From the NCBI GenBank assembly GCA_014058105.1, contig JACGCM010002238.1:1550001-1614000 (forward strand): a DNA stretch of 64,000 nucleotides, given 5' to 3'. Shown in pieces: positions 23,888 to 35,470 of this stretch. The notes beneath the pieces were generated by a model. That model saw nothing but the letters and a program-made list of their open reading frames with translations. It had not been told where the DNA came from and did no database searches. How positions within the stretch are numbered: position 1 is the stretch's first letter; each line of letters starts with the position of its first letter. Source of the DNA: Kingdonia uniflora. Lineage: Eukaryota > Streptophyta > Magnoliopsida > Ranunculales > Circaeasteraceae. A program made the translations under genes and the position numbers.

Positions 23888-23897
23888 AAAGGGGGAG
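23888..23897 (+). other. Copia-B polypurine tract
   Basis: AAAGGGGGAG directly before the TGTTAGGAACC start of the 3' LTR. Confidence 0.8.
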
Positions 23898-24162
23898 TGT
23901 TAGGAACCATTCGGTCTTGGCCCAAACTTAACTGCGTTTGGGGTTGTCCTCCAACTCCTAACCCAGCCCATAAATCTAGGGTTTATGGAGAGAGTTTTAG
24001 AGACTTGTTATAGCCTTCTATATATATACCTTCGAGGTGGTTTCTCTCTAACCTAACAAGTTCATAATAGAGGCTATCTCTCTTTTCTCTTTATCATATC
24101 TTATACTATATATGTGTATGAGATTGTATGTTAGACTTGAGTACATGCTTTTGTTCCCCACA
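23898..24162 (+). repeat. Copia-B 3' LTR
   Basis: Starts TGTTAGGAACCATTCGG and ends CCCCACA. The TATA box is at about 24019-24029. It is followed by ATTAG, the target duplication. Confidence 0.9.
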
Positions 24163-24571
24163 ATTAGCTTGGTTTATTTCTAATATCTTGTCGCGATTGT
24201 ATGTCATGTTTAACTGTATAAAGCCAAATGTCGGCGGGGGATGCATTATTCTCCATTCGCCCCAACACGCTTTTATCAAGAAATACTTTAAATTTCTCAA
24301 ACTCGTCTGCATGTCTAAGTTTAAAAGCAGATTGGAGTTTAAGTCTTTTGTGTTAGCTTGAGCTTTTGTTTGGCATTTTTGTTACTCACTAATTGTTTTT
24401 AAAGTTAAACAATATTGCTACCTCAATTATTTTTGTTCAGTACTTGGTAGTTGGTAGATGGAACCATCAGAGATTCCCTTTAACTTCTAATTAATTTGGT
24501 TAAGGTTTTTATGACATAAACATGTTTAATAAAATGATTTTATGTAGTATACAAGATCAAGAACATCTATA
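24163..24571. other. Host DNA; diverged duplicate of the region around the hAT MITE
   Basis: CTCAAACTCGTCTGCATGTC at about 24297 matches CTCAGACT plus CATCTGTATGTT, that is, the sequence at 3570 joined to 4382 without the hAT element. The words GATGGAACCATCA and GATTTTATGTAGTATACAAG follow in the same order as at 4434-4514. This copy is interrupted by Copia-B on its left and abuts the MULE on its right. Confidence 0.65.
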
Positions 24572-24838
24572 CAATTTTGACTTAAGATCCCACTAGAAAT
24601 CTCAAATTAGCTTTTAGACCCCAACTTCCTTATATATACAATTCTGGACCCCAAATTGCCGTTGACTACAGGGCAAAACACCTTAACCCAGTCCTTTCTT
24701 CATCTTTTACCCCTTACATGAACATCATGAGATGCTTTAAAACCCAAAAAATCAAAAGAAAAATCTTTTCTTTCCACCTCATCACTCCACCTCAGCATAC
24801 CTCCACGTTACTACTCCACATTACCTCTTCCTCCTCAT
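24572..24838 (+). repeat. MULE left terminal inverted repeat
   Basis: Shares with the reverse complement of 62711-62973 long blocks such as TTTAGACCCCAACTTCCTT, GACCCCAAATT, TTAAAACC..AAAATCAAA and CATCACTCCACCT. Overall similarity by eye is about 75-80 percent. Confidence 0.88.
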
Positions 24839-25599
24839 GTGAGACACACGTGTAGCTATATCCCCCCCCCCCCCCCAACATAAATGTCCCCCACCCTTTC
24901 TTGCTGGATTTGTCTATAAACTCAAATCCCTCAAATTGGATTATGAATTTCTGCCAGCAATCCCAATTCTGAATGTAGGTCTCCACGATCCCAACATTGG
25001 TGTAAGTTAAGGTTGTTTAATTAGGGTTTTGTCTTCTATTGTTATAAAATTACATGGACTTTGGAGTGATGAATTTTAAAATTAGGGTTTTATGTTTGAG
25101 ATAAAATATTGTTTTGTGCTTTATACATTGGTGTTTGTTGCAGTAGTGGTATTTTAATTAGGTTATGTTTATTACTATAGTAGTAGCTTTATACATTGGT
25201 ATTTTGTGCTTTATAGATTATTGTTGTTATGTAATAGCAAGGATAACATAAAAAATATGGTCATTCACTAAGGGGATTGTGGCTACCCCCAAAAGACAAA
25301 TGTGCTACACATGATCTATATGTTGGGGGTGACAAACATATATTTAAAAATGTGATGGGGATTAGTATTTTTTTTTCCAAAGTCTATTGGACAATATTTT
25401 CTCTTCCCTTGAACTGTTGAGGCAGTTAATACTAGTTGGGTCTATATTTGAGGTGGCATGTTTGTTTATTGGTGATTTAGTGCAAGTGAGCAATGATTTT
25501 GAGTAGATCAACATGTGGAAATTCAGTGATGTAGATAACTTATGGGATGTATACACTTCTATGTAACCCTAGTTTTAGTTCCATCCCCAATTGAGATTG
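24839..25599. other. MULE 5' noncoding region with a poly-C run
   Basis: Between the left TIR and the transposase reading frame. A run of about 15 C lies at 24862-24876. The rest is AT-rich, with intron-like sequence and no supported ORF. Confidence 0.5.
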
Positions 25600-27470
25600 T
25601 GATCCTCCCAAACTCAATAAGAAGTAGTAACAATTGATGATGGGGGTTCTGAGATACCTATATCACAAGATGTTGAAGCCCCCACTCAATCTGGGCCAAT
25701 AGAAATACCAAAACCCAGGCCACAAAGGTGGTGACACCAAAGAAGACCTCTAATAAAAATACTCAGCTAAATAGTAATGGAAAGTGGAAACCTAAGATTG
25801 TAGCAGGAACAACACCCAAAAATTGGCAAGTAAGACCTAGTAAAATGCCATAAAAAATACTAGATGATCTCCCATATATGGCCACATTCAGTAATGATGA
25901 AGTTGAGGTAGTTGATGATACTGTTGGTGGGGAAGAGGGTATTGAGACTGTTGGTGTATAAGAAGGAGCTTTTGTTGGTACGGAGGAGGGTATTGGGGCT
26001 ATTGGTGTAGAAGAAGGAAATTATGTTGATGGAGCTAAACTAGACCAAGAATCATTAGTTGCTGAAGAGGGTTACTAATCTATTCATACAAGCCAAGATG
26101 ATGATGATGGTCCTACACAAGAAGATATTGATAGGTGTGATGATGACATAAGGGATATTGTTAAGGAATGTGATAAAATCTTTGAAAGTGAGGAAGCTGA
26201 CGTTGCAAGTTTAAATCCTTATACACCTAATATCGATTTGTACATTAGCATGGAGTAGCCTATTCTTGTTGCATGTAGGAAGTATGTAAGGTAGTGGTCT
26301 ATTCTCGTAAAACATCAATGTAGACAGGTTAGAAATGTGAACTACAAACTGGGGTAGAAGTGCAATGAACATGATAAGGGATGTTACTAGATGTTCTATG
26401 CTAGGGTTTTGCTTAATGGCCTTAACTTCACTCGAAGGGAGAGTTTAATTTTAAGACATATATGTCCTGGGAGAACTAGGTGTACCAACAAGATGGCAAA
26501 TGCATTGTGGGTGGCAAATAAAGTTGAATCAGTTATGAGGGCAGTGGGGACCATTAGACCAGTTGATATTTATGACTTGATTAGGGAGAGGTATAGGGTG
26601 GATATATCATACTACACAGCTTGGAATGCCTGTACCATTTGAATGGAGAGGATTGTTGGGTCATATGATGAAGGTTACATTCTACAGCCTGGGTTGGTTA
26701 GGCAAATCTTGTTAGGAAACCCTGGAAGTGTGGTACATACCAGCAAAGACATAGACACTCATGAGTGGACTAGAATATGTGTGATGTATAAGGGCAGTAT
26801 TGCTAGATTTTTGAATGGGTGCAAAATAGTATTTGGATTAGATGGCTATTTTTTGAAGGGAAATATGGAGACCAATGTCTTTCTATAATTGGACTTCATG
26901 GAAATAATGGTCTATTTCCTCTGGTAGTCTATTTATGCAGATTTGAATGCAAAGAAACATGGCTCATATTTCTAATTATGGTTCAACCTCACCTCTCTCT
27001 TCATGCTACAAAGTTGACACTCTTTTTAGATAGACAGAAGGGACTCATTGAAGCTGTTAATCAAGTATTTCCAAATTCAGATCATAGGTTATACTTCAGG
27101 CATATGTATAAGAATATGAAGAAAATTCATAGGGGTACTCATTTGGAGAGTTTAGTATGAAATATTGCCAAGTCCTACAAGAAGACTAATATGAACATTC
27201 ACCTTGACCAACTGAGAAAGATAACCTAGGTGCATATGAGTGGTTACTCAAGGAGCCCTTTGAACACTGGGCTAGGTCACACTTTGATTTCACTGTAAAG
27301 TGTGAGCATATTATAAACAACTTCTTTGAGAGCTTCAACAATTGAATTTTAAAGCTCAGAGATAGACCGATCCACAAGACATTAGAGAAGTTAAATTTAA
27401 TGCTCATGAAGATTATGTATAATAGGAGAAAGAAGTCAAGAGAGTAGAAGGAAGCTGGTTAGTTAAAGAA
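25600..27470 (+). pseudogene. MULE transposase (MURA-like), N-terminal and catalytic part
   Basis: An acidic, low-complexity N-terminal region (about 25880-26230, many Glu, Asp, Gly) leads into the MuDR DNA-binding domain near 26300-26470, with FYARVLLNGLNF and a following zinc-binding-like HICPGRTRC. The DDE core follows, with the first catalytic Asp in VFGLDGYFLKG near 26836 and the second in LDRQKGLIEAVNQVFP near 27022, then the conserved HRLYFRHMYKNMKK. Stops near 26046, 26256, 26640 and 26886 and a frameshift near 26880 inactivate it. The gene continues in the exon at 27551 and, across the CACTA insertion, at 59354. Confidence 0.85.
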
Positions 27471-27550
27471 TTATCTTAGTTTTTCTAAATTTAAATATGA
27501 ATGCATTGTTTATTGTAATAAATTCATTGACTAAGGTTTGTTATTGCAGG

Positions 27551-27698
27551 TCTTTTAATAGTACCAAAAACACATACACATATTGACAAGATGGCCAAAT
27601 TCTACAGTCAGTGCAAAATTAAAGGAAGTAAAAAAATTTGCTGGCTGGCCATTGCAGTAAGTGGCCAAAGGTGGAGAGTTCATACAGTTATAAATGAA
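27551..27698 (+). pseudogene. MULE transposase exon cut by the CACTA insertion
   Basis: Begins after an acceptor-like TTATTGCAG. The frame DKMAKFYSQCKIKGSKKICW then AIAVSGQRWRV leads toward the SWIM zinc finger and ends at Asn-Glu, where CACTA sequence starts. The last 53 bp are repeated at 59354-59406, on the other side of the insertion, with four mismatches. Confidence 0.75.
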
Positions 27699-27830
27699 CA
27701 CTTTTTTTATATGAAAAAAATGACATTTGATAGCGTTTTTTTTATAGCATAATTGGGAAATGCCATCATAAGTGAATATTAATAGCATTTTATATGCAAA
27801 CGCCATCTTAACTCATGTTTTCTAAGTAAA
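27699..27830. repeat. CACTA left terminus and subterminal repeats
   Basis: CACTTTTTTTATATG, then TTGATAGCGTTTTT, ATAGCATAATTGGG, AAATGCCATC, TTAATAGCATTTTAT and AAACGCCATC. These are the same AT-rich words, in both orientations, that fill the right end. The terminal motif is less well preserved than at the right. Confidence 0.7.
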
Positions 27831-29364
27831 TATTGATGAAATGCTGAGGACTACTTAATTTCATCAAACTGTATACATTTCTCATCTCTCCCTATTTTTT
27901 CCCCCAAAATCAAGCTTTTGTTCCTCTCATTCCATCTCATTCACTCTAAATTTGAAGTTTCCTGCCTCTGAATCTTACTCTCATAATCTCCATATGCAAT
28001 GGGTCTTTAAGCCATAAATTATCTTTCCCTCTACTCCTCCAATATCATATTCCCCATTGCTAATGATTCTATTAGGTTTAAAGAGGTTTTGGTGAGGTGT
28101 TCCCTGATTTGATTTCTCTTCCAATTTGGCTTTGGTGAGTTCGATTTCATGCCCTAACTTTAAGTTTGAATTCATGCCCTAACTAACTCTGAGTTCGATT
28201 CGCCATATTCATCTGTACAAGTTGCACTCGGCATTGATGCAACAAGGTGAGTTTTTTATTTGGGTTTTGTAATTGTTTCTTTTGGTAGTGATTTAGGGTC
28301 CTTTTGGTATAATTTGGGGTTTTATTGCCATTGTAGAACACATGAGGATAAAGGGGTTCAAAGTTTATGAAGCATTGTGGTTGGGATTAGGTTGATTATA
28401 ATATTCTTTGGTTGTGCTCCCAATCAAGTAACAAATATTTGATCACTGCTAATTTGTTTCTCATTTACACCTTAGATGCAAGTTTATCTCTCTAATCAGT
28501 TGCACCACACCTCCAACTAACCAAGAGATTTGTAACTCTGTTGCCCTTAAAATCCACTTTTTTCTGCTCACACACAAGGTTTCACCAATCAATGAACGCT
28601 GTGTATAATTTTGGTTTTCTTTTTAACTTCACAAAGTTTGTTCTTCTCTTGGATTATGCTCGTTATTGAGGGTTGAGATTGTCTCACCGTCTTATGCATT
28701 GATTATTTGAACCCTTAAAAAAATTGTTCAAAAGCTTATAACTATAACTGTAGGCTTTGATCAATAGACTAGGCCTCATTTACTCAAACTTTACCTTCGC
28801 CCGCTTTTCCACTACACCCTATTTTCTTCTTTTGTGTACCCCACTGGACTAAATTCCTAGCTTCGGCTACTTCTCCCCTGATTTTTTATAAATTATAATT
28901 ATTTATTTAACTTTGCCCCTGATTGTACCACTAGTTTCAATAATCTCAGGTGGATAATTTAGAATGATGTATATTTGTACCCAATAATATTAAGGGCATT
29001 TGGTGTATCTAACTGTATTTATAAGTATGTTCACTGATCACTTTGTAACATGCATAATGATAAGTATATTGATATATGCTTTATAGTAGCTCAATGCAAA
29101 TCTACCTTGCCCGATTTCTTTCTGACTGGTTCTCAACTCATGTCTTAAATGGTATAGGGTAAGTAATTAGTTCAAGTTTATGCAAGCTCCAAAAGATTAA
29201 AATGCCATCTAATGCAAAACTATTAAGTATAAAGTGGTGGTCTTGTTACGTATGAAAAACGATAGACAGATGGTCCTGAATAAGGGAGAAATTATTACGT
29301 TGGGTGAAAGTTCATAGAGTGAGTTTGATCTACCGTATTAAGTTTTTAAATGTATTAGGACACC
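27831..29364. other. CACTA internal sequence without a recognisable gene
   Basis: AT-rich, with many intron-like pyrimidine tracts. No ORF with a recognisable domain on either strand. It could contain introns or UTR of captured gene pieces. Confidence 0.45.
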
Positions 29365-29640
29365 GCAAATGTTTCATGATGGAGCTTTCCATTGGCTCAT
29401 TGACAAAAGCATTTACTAATCTGACCCAGAGAAAATACTTGCACTTGAGATTTATACTGAGAAATTCCACACAATTGATTTTCCAATGACCATCATATCC
29501 TATCCTGATGTGTATCTTACTACTTATGGTGAGAATATGGCCGTAGTTGAAGTTTATGTTTGGCAAGTCTAGATATACGAATTTATGGGTAATAAGACTG
29601 ATGGTTGTCGGTTCAGTATGCATAATCAAATAATTCGTAT
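29365..29640 (+). pseudogene. F-box-associated (FBA-type) domain fragment captured in the CACTA element
   Basis: In one frame with two in-frame TAA/TAG stops the DNA reads FHDGAFHWLIDK, then ILALEIYTEKFHTIDFP, then MAVVEVYVWQV and IYEFMG. This is the layout of the F-box-associated interaction domain of plant F-box proteins: a G-[AS]-hHW motif, a hDhxxExFxxIxxP motif and a WxM-type motif. No F-box is visible upstream. The similarity is by motif recognition only. In an intact protein this domain would bind the substrate of an SCF ubiquitin ligase. Confidence 0.55.
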
Positions 29641-31298
29641 AAGAAGTGAAATTCGCAAACGTTTATCATTTCAAGGGTTTCTAAGCAACAAAAATATTTT
29701 GTAGGTAAAAGACGTAACTGGTTCTTATCAATACATGAATAAATTGATTTTCATGTTAATTCCTAATCATAATGCTAATTTCTTTTTTCAGAATATTTGC
29801 TCTCTTCCGTTCGCAAAGGAGAAACTAATAATATATTGACCGGGGAAAATGAAATGGCATATTATCAACGTATATGGGGCTCAGGTATTCTTTAAAGTAA
29901 ACTTCTTTGTTCCAACTCTTATCTCTCCGATTGCTATTTCTGGTAGAGATAGAAAGGATGCCCCCAGGTACGTATGTCTTCACAAATTAAATAAACTTTT
30001 AAGGAAATACCATATAGAGTCACCTTTAGTAGTATCTTTACTTCTTGATTAGTTAACATAGCATTTCATGAGTACCTATCTCTATCCACATCTTACAAAA
30101 TACTCGAATAAATATTATGTCTATTATTGCTTAAGCGATCAAGTTTAATTTAGTGAGGTACCTATTTTTCTAATGAAAACATTGGCTATTATTGAAGCAT
30201 GGATATTCACATATAGCTAGCTCATCAATGAGCGAGCTAGTCTTCACTGGCCAATAACACACAATTGCCACCTATAACTCTTTAAACCATGTCCAAAATT
30301 GGGCAGAAGTTAATGGTGGAAGCCGACGTCCCACATTTATAATCAAGTTCTATAACTTGGAAGAATTGGATAAGGATACTTTTTGGGCTTATTATGTTTG
30401 AGGCACTCCGTGTCGCAAACAACATAAATTATGAGTCGATCTCAATTTGGACCATGTGCTACCACAAGATGTATATATTGAAATTTTTTTCTTTAAAGAC
30501 TGACTTTGCAGTAAGGGAGGTCTGATGGTTGGGTCACTGGGTTGTATTCACTATCTTGCACATGCTTTAGATGTGGAAGGATGAAAATAATCCTATTGTC
30601 CACACAGGCTTACCATATCAAATCAAGTTTAGGTGGACAGTGTTAATCCTATTTATCTGCTGAAGGATTTATCCATTTGTAAGGCATGTATATTAGGTCT
30701 TTTTAGATTTTAATACACATCATATCCTATATTCTATTTTTAAAACTCTTAGCTCTCTCAAGTCCTTTCCGGGGCTTACTTTTTCCATAGTATTAAATTG
30801 ACATTTCCAACCACAATAACATCATATTCACGATATAGGTATGTGAATGTATATGACTTAAGGAAAGACAATAAATTAGTGATTTGTTAGGAAGACTTAT
30901 CATCAAGTTAATTCTTGCTAGAAAATACAAAATAAAGCATTTTTTTTACATTATTCTATGGATGAAATTTACCTTTCCAACCACAATAATTCTATATTCA
31001 CAATAAAGTTATTTAAATGTACATTCCTTAAGTCAAGAAATTCTACACTTTATAAGGCAATAATTTAATGCTTTATTAGGAAGACGTATCTTCAAGTTAA
31101 TTCTTGTTATAAAATGTAAAATAAAAGATTTTTCTGTATCATTTAGTAGATGCCTGCAAGGCGTTGCTTCGGGTTGAACATAATTTATCTTCCTAGTATT
31201 TTAGTAAGTGTTAGACCGTTAGACTGTTAGTATAATCATATATGATTCTCTGACTTGTATGTACTATTATTGGTGTTTGATTTATTAATTTTCTATAG
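29641..31298. other. CACTA internal sequence, intron-like
   Basis: AT-rich sequence between the two F-box gene pieces. Two similar blocks (about 30785-30960 and 30970-31130) share ACCACAATAA, ATATTCAC and AGTTAATTCTTG, indicating a local duplication of about 180 bp. An exon-like stretch near 29845-29970 has no recognisable domain. Confidence 0.45.
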
Positions 31299-31880
31299 CA
31301 CGTCGTAGGGAATTGTATGACAAACCCATACTTCCAGGTTTACCAGATGATGTGGCTTATAGTTGTTTGGCAAGAGTATCGCATGTGCATCATGGACTGC
31401 TTGAAGCTGTCTGTAAGAGATGGAAAGATGTTTTCCGCTATTCTGACTATTCAAACTTAAATGTCAGGGAAGGTTGGCGTGGAAACTAGTTATTTATTCT
31501 TACTGATGGGGATAACACCAAATGGATCGCTTATGATCCTGACGTTGATCGATGGCATACTTACCTAAGATTTCTACCTTTAATCCCGGCTGGCACCATG
31601 ATGGATTTTCATGTATTAGTGTGCACAATAGATTTCTGGTGATTGGTGGGTGCTACACACCTGAACCATTATCTTCGCACCAGAAGCCATTGATAACAAA
31701 TGAAGTTGTTAAGTTCAATCCATTTAGGAAAGAATGGCGTAGAAAAGTTAGTATGAAAGCACCAAGGTCCTACGTCACGTATTGTGTTGTCAGCGGTAAG
31801 GTTTATGCAGGTGGTGGTCGCACATCTTCAAGTTCTAGAGGAATTGATCTTGCTAATGTTTATGATCCAGTGGAGGATAG
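31299..31880 (+). pseudogene. F-box/kelch-repeat protein exon (At1g16250-like) captured in the CACTA element
   Basis: The stretch begins after a splice acceptor (TTTCTATAG) and ends at a donor (GATAG then GTATG). The first part encodes an F-box-like segment: LPGLPDDVAYSC and LLEAVCKRWKDVFR. The second encodes kelch-repeat sequence: GWHHDGFSCISVHNRFLVIG, FNPFRKEWRR, SGKVYAGGGRTSS and NVYDPVEDR. This order matches plant F-box/kelch proteins of the At1g16250 type, which recruit substrates to SCF ubiquitin ligases. A TAG replaces an expected Trp codon near 31488, and a frameshift near 31550-31580 separates the halves. It is therefore a defective copy. Presence of both splice sites indicates capture of genomic DNA rather than of an mRNA. 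Confidence 0.8.
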
Positions 31881-31920
31881 GTATGAACATTGCATTTATT
31901 TTAAGTAAATTTCTTATATG

Positions 31921-31925
31921 CCACT
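31921..31925. repeat. Target-site duplication of Tat-A, left copy
   Basis: CCACT, identical to 57706-57710. Confidence 0.85.
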
Positions 31926-32543
31926 TGCAATGGCCTAATTTCGTGAGCTCGACGTGGCCTAAAATCAGTCCTTACACAAATGTACCTATGACTACAATCT
32001 AGTAAACAGGAGATGACATAGGTATTTAGCATGGAAAACCTATATATAGGTTAAAAACCACGACCTCGTGTTGAGGGTTTTGTAACAGTGATTTTTATTA
32101 CTTGAGGTTGACGATATATTATTACATATTATCTATAGACTTAGAAATATTTGATCTTGTGAATAAGAAGTCTTAAGTGTTTAAGAATCTCTGAAGATAT
32201 TCTCTTCTTCGTGATTTCTCGTATATTTTTCTGGTCCCTGTTTCTTCTGGAACTTTTTCTTTAAATAAGCCCCTTCTGCAGCTCTTCATCGTGCTGGAGC
32301 ACATTCTCTGAACAATGTGGTTAGTGGCTGTTGATTGAGTAACTGTTGAGTTTGTGAGAGACAGGTAGTTTTGACTTGTTCAGGTTTTTCAGTTTTAGCT
32401 CAACCCACGTTTATCATCAGTTCGTGGAGTATGTGGCAATGTTTGACTGAAAAGTCATGTGGAGGATGCGTGAGCCTGATATGGAGGTAATTCGAACTGG
32501 GGACAACTCAATTTTAGGTGAGATCGAGGGATAGGCCCCTACA
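31926..32543 (-). repeat. Tat-A 3' LTR (618 bp)
   Basis: On the minus strand it starts TGTAGGGGCCTATCCCTCG (at 32543) and ends at 31926 in GGCCATTGCA. It is the same length as the 5' LTR at 57088-57705, with scattered substitutions. The adjoining polypurine tract on the minus strand is GCGAGGGGGCGAT (32544-32556). Confidence 0.93.
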
Positions 32544-32556
32544 ATCGCCCCCTCGC

Positions 32557-35470
32557 AACTGATGTCATGAGTGGCTTTGGTTGAGAAAGAATTTGGGTAT
32601 ATGGGTATTCGGGTTGGAAGTTTGAATTTCGAAAGAAGTAATGACTTTTGTTGACTGCATAGAAAATGTGCATGCCAAAGGACGATGTATGTGTATTGAA
32701 TATTGATGGGAATTGATGGATGCGACAGTTTGGGTTTGAAGAGTGACGTCTTATTCAACGATGACGCTTGGGAAAATGTACCTGCACAATAAATGTACGG
32801 TTATATAAAGGTACCTGTACCGTAGATTGTGAAAAAGTCCACTCTGGTCTATTATAAAATTTTGTGCTAGTTTTGAAGATGGTGAAAACTCATAGGATGA
32901 CCCTTGAGGAACGAATCGCTTCTGAAATGCAGAAGTTGAAGTTGAGATTTTTCAAGGACCAGTCACTGGAGGATGATGTTCCTGCTTCTATCCCTCCGAA
33001 GGTATGTCGGCAGATAAAGCGGCTGAAGCTGAGGAGAATTTTTATTATAGATGAAGATTTCACCACATTGTCTTAACATGTGAGCAACGTTGGGTTTGTC
33101 TCCACATTCTTGCCGATGACAAGGTTGTGGAGATAGATACAGGGATAGGCGTGACTGTGGTATAGTTGCGCTGATCTTTTGTGTCACAATGGATTCTAAG
33201 GTCGGGCCTTCGTCATCTCTACCAACTCTTTGGAGGTGGTGGTTTTAGAGGAGGCGGTGATAGTAATGGAGGAGGGAGAGGAATAGTGGAAGTCTGCTTC
33301 TGCATTTCCATCACCTCCTTGCGTTAAGAAGACCTTCAATTTGAAGAGTTGGCTCCAACAATGAGTCTTCTGCTTGCATAGTTTCTATTTAAAGTTCGAC
33401 TAGACTTCGACAAAACTCATGTGAGGGAAGCTTCTTGTTGTTTCTAATTTTTGTTTTACATCAGGGTAAAAAATTACTAAAGCAGGATGAACTGAGGGAT
33501 TTGATGTGATGGAGTACCTAAATGATCTGCTACTTGCAAAAGTATTGAAAAACTTATTATCTGTAAAGTACCTGAAGCTGGGTGCTGGACAGATTAGGTA
33601 TCTATAAAGTACCTGAGATCGACTACATAAAAGACTTGCTATCTGTAAAAATACATGTAATCTTTTTTGACATGAATAAAATTTGTCATCCAATTTCTTG
33701 TGTTGATATAGATATAGAATAACTATTAGAAATCGAGTTGAAATGTTTTGAGGAATGTATGAAATGAAATTAAATGTATGAGTGCCAAAAGTACTGTTAT
33801 TGTAACATTCGAACTGAGATATATATGTGTGAAAATTTATGTTGAGATGTTAGTATGATTTGTCCTGCGTACTAAAAATGTGGGAGATAATCATTGTAGG
33901 AAATTTGTAAAGTGAAAATTCAATTTCATAGAGGTTGATAGAAGAACAAATCTGGAAAGAATAAGCTCGGCTTAGAAAGTTATGGAATGATTGAGATTGA
34001 TGTAAGGGATAAGTTCAAATAATTTTTCTCAAGATTCTGGGTTTTCTGTTATAAGATAAAAGGTCAATCTCACGTTCTGAAGGGAAAGTGAGTAAAAATG
34101 TATAAATAAGGGTAGAATGAGGTTTGAATATGGGGAAGAGATAAGGATGGTGCGGACTCGATCTCTGAGAATACGTCATGCCGCTGCTAATAGACGATTG
34201 GCCATAAAGAAGCTGAAGTGCGGGAGGTAAATTTTGGATTGTTTGGTTATGATGTTGAGTTACCAGTGAGGGAGTATTAGCTCGAAGGATTTGATGCAAT
34301 GGGCAGGGAACTTGAGTACGTCCATTATTTCTATGAGGTATGTTTTCGTGAACTGGTGAAGGATCCTGCAGATCGAGAAGAGGTGGTAGGATTGATTGCC
34401 GAGGTGGAGATCGAATTTGAGGATATGAGGATTACTGTAGGTGAATTGGTTTGATGTGGTTCTCCTGGTGATCAAGGCTATTTTTTATGCATCTATATGT
34501 GAGGTTTATGGAATGGATATAAAATAGGGGTGATAGAATAGGATTGTGCTGAGTTTGAATGAATTTGAAAGAAATTGTTGAATAAATTCTTTATTCGTGT
34601 GAATGTTGTTTGTTACTGTTGCGTAAAAATGAATTTGAAAATATTTGAAACTCTGCTATGGTAGCTTTGGAAATGACGTCATTGTTGTTATAAGAGTAGA
34701 AGAAGAAGCATGTATAGAAAAGTAGGGAGGTTCTGAATTTGTCTCTTGTAAAAAGTTATGAAAACTCGATTGTATGTAAAGAGTGAGTCAATATGAGTGG
34801 GGCGAGGTCTGAGAGTGATTTGGAAGAAAAAGATAAAAAAAGATAAAAATATAAGGGAAAAGGTAATGATGGGAAAACATTTATACCGAAAAGGTGCAAG
34901 ACGTCTGACATGGATAGTGGAAGGGACGCCTTAGTTCCAAAATCGAGGATGGCTAATGCAAGGCTCAATAACTTCCAGCAGTTAGATAAAGAAAATATAA
35001 ATACCGCTTCATCTTCGTCAATCAAGCATTTTTCAACATCTAAAAACTTAAAGAGCAGTGAGAGGGGAAGGAAAAAAGAGGCAAAAATAGTACTAAAACT
35101 TGTGTAGATTCAAGTAAGAGGGATCATCAGTCAAAGTGTGAGAGAGTTGGTGAATCTGAGTCGCAAAGGTGGTTGTACAACAACATGGTAAGGGAAGGAT
35201 ACGGGCAGCCTCGGATTCACATTTTGATATAGAAGGTTAGTAGATATATGTAATATGTGTATGTGTTTTTGAAAATTGATTTTGTATTGTTAGGAAAGTG
35301 ATAAATTACTATTTATAGTAATCTAAGAAAATAAGTTGTTATAAAAGATATGAAAGATATTTAAATATGGTTGAGTATATAAATAGAAGATAACAATAGA
35401 TACCAGGACCTGTGTATAGGTCAATTATGTGGAGTATTGTGTAGGATAAAAGTCCTTAATTATAGTTGAT
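32557..35470. other. Tat-A region between 3' LTR and antisense ORF
   Basis: Mostly noncoding. A small plus-strand ORF at 32879-33076 (starting MVKTHRMTLEERIASEM, basic and probably helical), an AT-rich stretch, and a short plus-strand start at 34147 (MVRTRSLRIRHAAANRRL) could be 5' exons or upstream ORFs of the antisense gene. Tat-B has a small ORF in the equivalent place. No domain is recognised. Confidence 0.4.

Larger units (their letters stand above)
10805..24162 (+). mobile_element. Copia-B: decayed Ty1/copia element (Ale/Retrofit-like) split by Gypsy-C
   Basis: Similar 250-bp and 265-bp LTRs stand at both ends, flanked by the perfect 5-bp target duplication ATTAG (10800-10804 and 24163-24167). 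Internal fragments follow copia order: gag, knuckle, protease, integrase, RT, RNase H. All are riddled with stops and frameshifts, but long runs of aligned residues remain recognisable. Without Gypsy-C (5751 bp plus one copy of its target duplication) the element would be about 7.6 kb, long for this group, partly because of a 1.7-kb repeat-rich leader. Confidence 0.88.

Noticed and set aside
22362..23925. ORFs on both strands across the end of Copia-B
   Set aside because: They are short frames in decayed pol. Only those matching copia motifs in order were kept as parts of the pseudogene.
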